Shown in pieces: positions 21,397-26,741 of a DNA stretch of 26,741 nucleotides; within the stretch, counting starts at the first letter, position 1; each line of letters begins with the position of its first letter. The position numbers and the translations under genes were made by a program. Where the stretch lies: NCBI GenBank assembly GCA_001642005.1, contig LWCA01000462.1, forward strand, positions 1-26,741, in the 5' to 3' direction. The stretch comes from Intoshia linei (Eukaryota; Orthonectida; Rhopaluridae). The notes beneath the pieces are model-generated. The model saw nothing but the letters and a program-made list of their open reading frames with translations. It ran no database searches and had not been told where the DNA came from.

Positions 21397-24300
21397 TTAA
21401 ATTTTCTGGGAAATTGTTGTGCATACATTCTTGTGTCGTTCCCAATCACTGATTTGACATTTTCTATATTTTTTAAATTGAAAGTAGTTTTTAAAAAATT
21501 AAACCTATTACAGTAATATTCTGATTTACAAGATGAACATTTTTTTACGACATCTTCAGCGCCACAATGTGAACATTTTCTGTCTTGTGGAATTAAACTT
21601 TGTAATTTTTCAATGTCATAGGTTTTTGCCAAACTAAAATTCATTTATTTAATATTATAATATTATCACCTTTGAATTGTACTGGCATCGTCTTTTTCAG
21701 AATTAAAATAATTTTCAATTTGATATTTAGCGATAGCATCAATGTCAATTTTAATTGAATCAATAAATTTTGTTTTTAATTCTGGAATCTACATTATTTA
21801 TTAAAATTGTATATCGTATGGGTATCGTAGTTCTTACAATTTGTCGAGAAAAAAAAACTCATACTGTTAGTAATACAATAAAAATTTTTAATTATGAAAA
21901 AACCTTAATTACTTCAGTTTCAAAATTGTTAATATTATTGAAATAATGAAGATTACAATCTGGTATTAATTGGTTGATAACTTTAAAATTTTAAATAAAA
22001 TATCCACAGTATGAGAGAAATGCGATTTATTTAACATTTTGTATCATCACAAATTCCATATATAGGAATCAGTACAATATTTTAGTCATTTTTGAGACTA
22101 ATAAAGATGTATATTCAAATATTTTCTATTTTTAAAACTGGTCCACTCATGAAATGATATTGACAATTTTAAACCATTACATTTTATCGCATTCGTTGTC
22201 TTCTGATTTTTTCAAAGTAACTGTTTACAAGATTCATAACAAAATTTTGAGATTTAGACAAGCCTTTTTTTTCGAATAAAATTTGATCTGTAACTTGGTA
22301 TATGGTTAATCCATTGTACGCAATCAATTATACCTTCAACCCTTTCGGGGCTATCATCATTTTTTTAAATACACTGTCAATTTGGGATTTTTTATTTGTT
22401 TTTTTTATTGACAGGTTCACTCAATGATTTAAGCATAGAATGTACGTGTGTTAAGTGACGATGTAAACCAGTTGTAGAAGAATTTTTATAATTCATCATT
22501 TTATCACAAATAGTACATTTTTGCATTTCGTTTTCTCGTTTAGAATAGTCTTATAAATTTTCATAGAACCGAGCGGTAATCTTAAAGAGAAACAATCTAA
22601 TACCAAATTAATCAATGAAATTGTAATGATTGTTATTAAGGATTTACAATATACGTTTAATAATAATAAGAAAATAATGTGATTCTCAAAATTATGGTCA
22701 ATAAACAAACAGTTTTGATGACCCCTAGATAATATGATACTTTTTATTTATCTTAAAAAATCGAATGTACTATTTACTTTAAAAGTTAATACGTAGCTAG
22801 AAAATTATTGCGTTTACAACGAATAAAAATATAATAATTAAAAATTTAACCTGTTCTATGAAAAATCCTGTTTTTCCCAATGGAGGATTCGATATTGTCA
22901 ATCTATCTAAATATTCTTCTAAAGTTTCGAGAGCTGGAATTTGAGCTATCATTGATTGATTTAAATACCCTCTAAGCTTCATATCGTTATTTTAATCTTT
23001 TTTATAAATAAATACCCTTAGAATAATATTTTTTCTATAATTATTGAGTGCATATTTATTTGAATCAACTATGAGCATTTGATATAAACAAATCCATAAC
23101 TAAATTTGCATAATTTATTTGAGAGATATCATTATAATTACTTGTCCTTCTATCTTTGTTAATTTCATGTCGTCTACCTTTTGCATATTTGTCCATTTAT
23201 TCTCCATAAATTTCCATACCTTATCTAATTCTTAAATTAAATAATTACAATAATCAGTTACCATCATGTATGCACTTCCATGGAGGGTTTTCAATTAGGT
23301 ATATGTATAACATTGGAATATCGTGAACATTAAAAATTCTATGAGCCACTGAAGTATTCAATCTAATAATATATTTAATTATTTATCAAAGATTCATAAT
23401 TTGATAATAACGCTCAAAAATTTCATATATAAATCAATAATTTAAGATAATAAAATAGCTATAATATGAGGCTTTATTTACTGGTTTACATACAATTTAT
23501 TATTATTATCGTTACAAAGTACAAATTAAAAAATTATAATTATTTATGATTAAATNTTATTATCGTTACAAAGTACAAATTAAAAAATTATAATTATTTA
23601 TGATTAAATTACATTTTCAAGTTGTCAACAATGTATCTAATAATTGTGATACATTTGAGCATTATTTCATAGTCTATTCTTTTAGTATAAAAATATTTAT
23701 CTCCCTTATTTCTCTAAAAAATTATAATTTTATAAATCTTGTAAATTTTTTGAAATAATTAATATATATATAACTAAAATATTACCCCTTCCTTATAAAA
23801 CAAAAAGATGGCTTCTATATCTTTTTCCGAACTAAATAAAAATGTAAAAAAAATATTTTTTTTACCTAGTCGACCAATAATTTAGTTTTTGATAGCAATA
23901 ATCAACTAAATCTAATAATACTTTATCCATTTGTTGAATAATATCTCCATGAAACATTAAAGTTTCAAAAAGATTGATTAATGTAGCTTCATGATAATTC
24001 TATACATTTTTTTATATGAGTATTTTTAACAATTACAGCCATATAAAAATTGATGGATATATTTTCAATTTCTATTATCTTATGAGAAATTTTTTCTTTC
24101 CACACGTGCACAGATATTAAATCAGCTACCAGAAGAACTATCTAAATTGTAACAATTTAAATTTTTAAAATAAAAAAGTACTTGATTGTTTGACAAAAAA
24201 ATATCTCTAATTATTTCATTTGATTGAGTTTGGGCATTCATAATAGCTTCCATATTTAATTTTTCAATGTTTTCATGTTGTTTAAGCCACCTATGTTTGT

Positions 24301-24418
24301 TTTGAAATTAAATTTTTTTTGTATTTTTATACTCGATCGAGCCAATATGTTTGATTTCAAAAGCCTTTAAGTTATCAACTATAGATTCCGCTTCTTGATA
24401 ACACACTATATTTTCCAT
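21397..24418 (-). CDS. ZMYND10: Zinc finger MYND domain protein 10 (ciliary dynein-arm assembly factor)
   Basis: Cytoplasmic factor for pre-assembly of axonemal dynein arms. Thirteen exons (24418-24333, 24290-24182, 24141-24037, 23999-23866, 23831-23786, 23713-23613, 23362-23262, 23230-23142, 23099-23016, 22976-22851, 21788-21670, 21633-21505, 21463-21397) give 431 aa, against 440 in human, with phases closing throughout. The helical body aligns along its length: WLKQHENIEKLNMEAIMNAQ, VLLDLVDYCYQKL, CITIIRYIVDNL, ENPPW and LRGYLNQSMIAQIPALETLE. The C-terminal MYND finger is complete: CSHCGAEDVVKKCSSC, YYCNRKC and WERHKNVC. Most introns are 31-42 nt. Four are longer: 72, 441-independent cases aside, the one at 23612-23363 is 250 nt (with an N and a duplicated block), and 22850-21789 is 1062 nt (with a hAT remnant). 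The presence of this gene implies motile cilia. Confidence 0.96.
21985..22550 (-). pseudogene. Decayed hAT transposase in ZMYND10 intron
   Basis: Inside the 1062-nt intron, the minus strand at 22546-22392 encodes a BED-type zinc finger (CTICDKMMNYKNSSTTGLHR then HLTHVH) ending at a stop. Further on, 22166-22098 reads LSISFHEWTSFKNRKYLNIH, which resembles the conserved hAT transposase segment DxWTSxxNRxYxNI with the Asp replaced. A fragment PIYGICDDTKC near 22073-22036 fits the next conserved stretch. Stops and frame changes separate the pieces, so no transposase can be made. Terminal repeats and the 8-bp target duplication were not found. The order and same-strand orientation of the pieces support one old insertion. 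Confidence 0.75.
23503..23609. repeat. Tandem 53-nt duplication around a single N (assembly join)
   Basis: The block 23503-23555 is repeated exactly at 23557-23609, with one N at 23556 between the copies. An identical overlap on both sides of an N is what a scaffolder leaves when two overlapping contigs are joined without merging. It lies in a ZMYND10 intron, so coding is unaffected; the true intron is probably about 54 nt shorter (about 196 nt). Confidence 0.9.
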
Positions 24419-24565
24419 TTTTTATAGATTTGGTTGTTAATTTTATTTGTAATAAACAAATTTTAAGCATGACAATATGAAAACAGTAAACGTTATAAAT
24501 GTAAAATTTAAAATGTGTTTTAAATTAGTAACTAATTTCAAAAAATTTGATACACATTTTTTAGC

Positions 24566-24580
24566 GTTGTAAGTTACGAC
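24566..24580. promoter_or_regulatory. X-box-like inverted repeat between ZMYND10 and its divergent neighbour
   Basis: GTTGTAAGTTACGAC is a near-palindrome (7-nt arms, one mismatch, 1-nt spacer) in the 198-bp gap between ZMYND10 (start 24418) and the plus-strand gene (start 24617). RFX X-boxes, which drive ciliary genes, are imperfect palindromes starting GTTGYY and ending RRCAAC; this fits only loosely. Confidence 0.25.
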
Positions 24581-24616
24581 TTGTAATATATAAATGAAAT
24601 GAAACATTCCAATTTA

Positions 24617-25007
24617 ATGTATACCATATCTTTGTTTAGATCAAGAATAAAACGTAAAACGTTTCCTAAAAATCAAAGAAAAAGTATTGCAGCATATTCT
24701 AATTCCACTCAAAATCGGTTGACTATTAAATTAAAATTACTAATCTACTGTATTATAATATAATTATTAATTATACAATTTCAGATTGAATTTTAGCAAT
24801 GAAACAGAATTGAAGTTAATAACCGAGGAAATTGAAAAAAACTATTCTATAAACAAAATAATGATTCCTTACACAATATTATTAGAATTATACGATATCG
24901 TGTTTGATTTATTAAATACACTGAAGCGAAATAATAAGAAATATTATGGAAAAGATAGCAAACATTATAAAGACATTTGCAATTATATTAAATTTGTATC
25001 TGAATAA
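24617..25007 (+). CDS. Unknown 107-aa protein, divergent from ZMYND10
   Basis: Two exons, 24617-24717 and 24785-25007, joined over a 67-nt intron (ATCG|GTTGAC .. ATTTCAG|ATTG) with phase 2 on both sides. The N-terminus is basic (MYTISLFRSRIKRKTFPKNQ), followed by an acidic then mixed helical part (ELKLITEEIEKNY, LLELYDIVFDLLNTLKRN) and a Tyr/Lys-rich end. No known domain was recognised, and no membrane segment or signal peptide is seen. AATAAA at 25003, overlapping the stop, may be the polyadenylation signal. It shares a 198-bp promoter region with ZMYND10, so a cilium-related role is possible but not shown. The second exon has no ATG before its coding part, so the first exon is needed. Confidence 0.5.
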
Positions 25008-26741
25008 ATGTAAAATAAACATTAAAGTCTACTAAATCTGTTATCTCGGTATTTCCCACATTTGAAAAAATAATTCTGCTTAAAAATGTAATATAATTCA
25101 AACTTTTTTATATTAGCGCCATTGTTTCACTAAACATTTTCTTACCATTCCTTAATAAAATGAAAATTTAATAAACTGTTTATATTCTATAATGTATTAT
25201 TAATATAATACGTAATTTTGATTTAATTTTAGTTATAATTTCTTGGTTCAAAATCATTCGGTACTACTCCGCAACTTTTAAACCATAAAGATAATTAAAT
25301 TTTCGAGTATCATATCAACGCAATAACAGGATTTACAGTTCTGAAATATAGATAATGAATTTATACATTACTGTTTTATGATATTTATTGATCATATTGT
25401 TCAATGATATTGGTAATATCGCTTATTGTTACGATTTTAATGAATACTGTATTTATATCTATACAACTGGCAATAAAACATTAATTTTTATGATATTTGC
25501 GGTATAAAATTAACTTTACATTTTTCTATAACACCTACAATATAGGTAGATATACAAAAACGTTAATTATGCGATAGAATATAATTAGGTAATTTTAAAA
25601 ATTATTTATGTCGATTTGAGGGTTCTGAATAAGTTGATAATTCAACATTTAATAAATTGTATCTTAAATATAATTTTTTATTAAATTTGTCTGGAAAATG
25701 TTATTGACAATGTATCATCTTCAAAACTTAACCAATTTATCATATTATGAAAGCCATCAAATTGTTAATCCAATTAGTAATTTCTTGGGACCCTGTAGGT
25801 CACTGCATCTCAAGCTCATTTTGTCTAGCGCCACCTTTTTATCAATATATATAGTGATATCATTCTAAAGATGTTTGTCCATATGCTCATAAAAATAATT
25901 CATTTATATGTTAACATTCACATGTAATTAAATATAAATTAGATCCTAGTTAATATGAGACAAAATTATAGAACCCCATCCATAGAAGAGAATAAAAAAT
26001 TAAATGTAATACATGTACATTGAATCAGATAAAATGTGAATATAAAATAAAAAATGGATATGGATTAATATCGCATTAGTGACATTTCTTAGTTCAGTAT
26101 CGATCAAAATATTTTCGGTAATCAGTCAGAAATTTTTAAACATTTTTAGCAAGAAATAACTCAACTTTGTTACATTAAGAAATTTTTAAGGGGTCGACAA
26201 AAATGTTTGGATGATTTCTGGCCTTTGATGTTTGAGAAGAACTGCTATAGAACAGTTCAGAGATAGAATTGAAATGTTGACCTTTTTATATAAATTTTTT
26301 ATTAAAATTAAAATTAGTAATTTACACCATTTTCGTGAGAAATTTATAGGTTGTGAGCAAAGGTGTTACTAGCATTGCAGGTAAAAATTTTATTACCAGA
26401 ACATGTTGGTATTGGTACCAGCATTTATTTTTGTATTACCAGTAAAATTAATAAATTAGTTCTGTAAAGTCGATTATTCGAATAGGTGTTTAATTATACA
26501 ATGATAATTTAAAATAATAATTAAGATTCTTGGACAGTCTAGTAACATATAGTATCAATATATATTTAGTAAATAGTAAATATCTATGGATATTTATTAC
26601 ACCTCCCTACATAAGAGAAATGTGGGGCAAAAAAATTTTTTTCATCAATGTAAGGATTATCGGACAGGCCAATATTTTCGCTAAGAAAAAAGTCGAGTAT
26701 ATACTCGTAGTGCATTTGACACTGCTCGTTTAAACCTGGTT
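25008..26741. other. AT-rich right flank, no gene recognised
   Basis: This 1.7-kb end region has no convincing exon. The open frame at 26530-26733 begins with TTG and resembles no family known to me. Sequences near 26467-26485 (GTCGATTATTCGAAT) and 26653-26667 (GGATTATCGGACAGG) recall subterminal motifs of pogo/Tigger-like elements. A perfect 14-bp palindrome, CGAGTATATACTCG, lies at about 26693-26706. The right end may therefore be an old DNA-transposon remnant, but the evidence is thin. Confidence 0.3.

Noticed and set aside
26530-26733. 67-codon open frame at the right end
   Set aside because: It begins with TTG, has no recognisable motif and lies in repeat-like sequence; probably chance.
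26460-26741. Pogo/Tigger-like transposon remnant
   Set aside because: Only two short motif resemblances; no inverted ends or transposase could be traced, so it is noted but not called.
1-26741. Nematode origin, suggested by short introns and AT-richness
   Set aside because: ZMYND10 serves motile cilia, which nematodes lack, and the introns are shorter than typical nematode ones.

Overview
This is nuclear DNA from a small-genome animal. The window is very AT-rich. It carries ten recognisable single-copy animal genes, each broken by canonical GT..AG introns. Most introns are only about 31-43 nt long, with a strong mode near 36 nt. Animal-specific genes (a cys-loop acetylcholine receptor, AKAP17A, PNPLA2/brummer-type lipase, DP) and genes for motile cilia and centrioles (PLK4, CFAP20, ZMYND10) point to a ciliated bilaterian, not a nematode. 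AT-richness, dense packing and tiny introns together suggest a miniaturised lineage; an orthonectid such as Intoshia, or a flatworm relative, is my best but unproven guess.

Layout, left to right. 1-2172 (-): PLK4, running off the left edge. 2173-3852: non-coding, with an E2F-like palindrome. 3853-5386 (+): nicotinic-type receptor subunit. 5998-6698 (-): CFAP20. 7069-9288 (-), perhaps starting at 9897: transcription factor DP, with two MITE-like elements in introns. 10935-12396 (+): PGAP2. 12465-14584 (-): USP19-like deubiquitinase with an inserted MYND finger. 14930-16378 (+): AKAP17A. 16759-17431 (-): COX5A. 17689-17784 (+): possible 31-aa membrane microprotein. 17803-20400 (-): PNPLA2/brummer-like lipase. 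21052-21240 (-): 62-aa membrane protein. 21397-24418 (-): ZMYND10 with a decayed hAT transposon in its longest intron and an assembly duplication around the single N at 23556. 24617-25007 (+): unknown 107-aa protein, divergent from ZMYND10. 25008-26741: no gene recognised.

The genes do not form one pathway, but themes recur. PLK4 (centriole duplication), CFAP20 (axonemal microtubules) and ZMYND10 (dynein-arm assembly) are all centriole or cilium genes. DP is the obligate partner of E2F, and E2F-like sites lie upstream of PLK4 and PNPLA2. PGAP2 (GPI-anchor remodelling), COX5A (respiration), USP19-like and AKAP17A are housekeeping genes.

Gene models were joined by eye from splice consensus, reading phase and family alignment from memory. 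Phases close exactly for PLK4 (within the window), the receptor, CFAP20, PGAP2, USP, AKAP17A, COX5A, PNPLA2 and ZMYND10. The 5' end of DP is provisional. No rRNA, tRNA or CRISPR array was seen.
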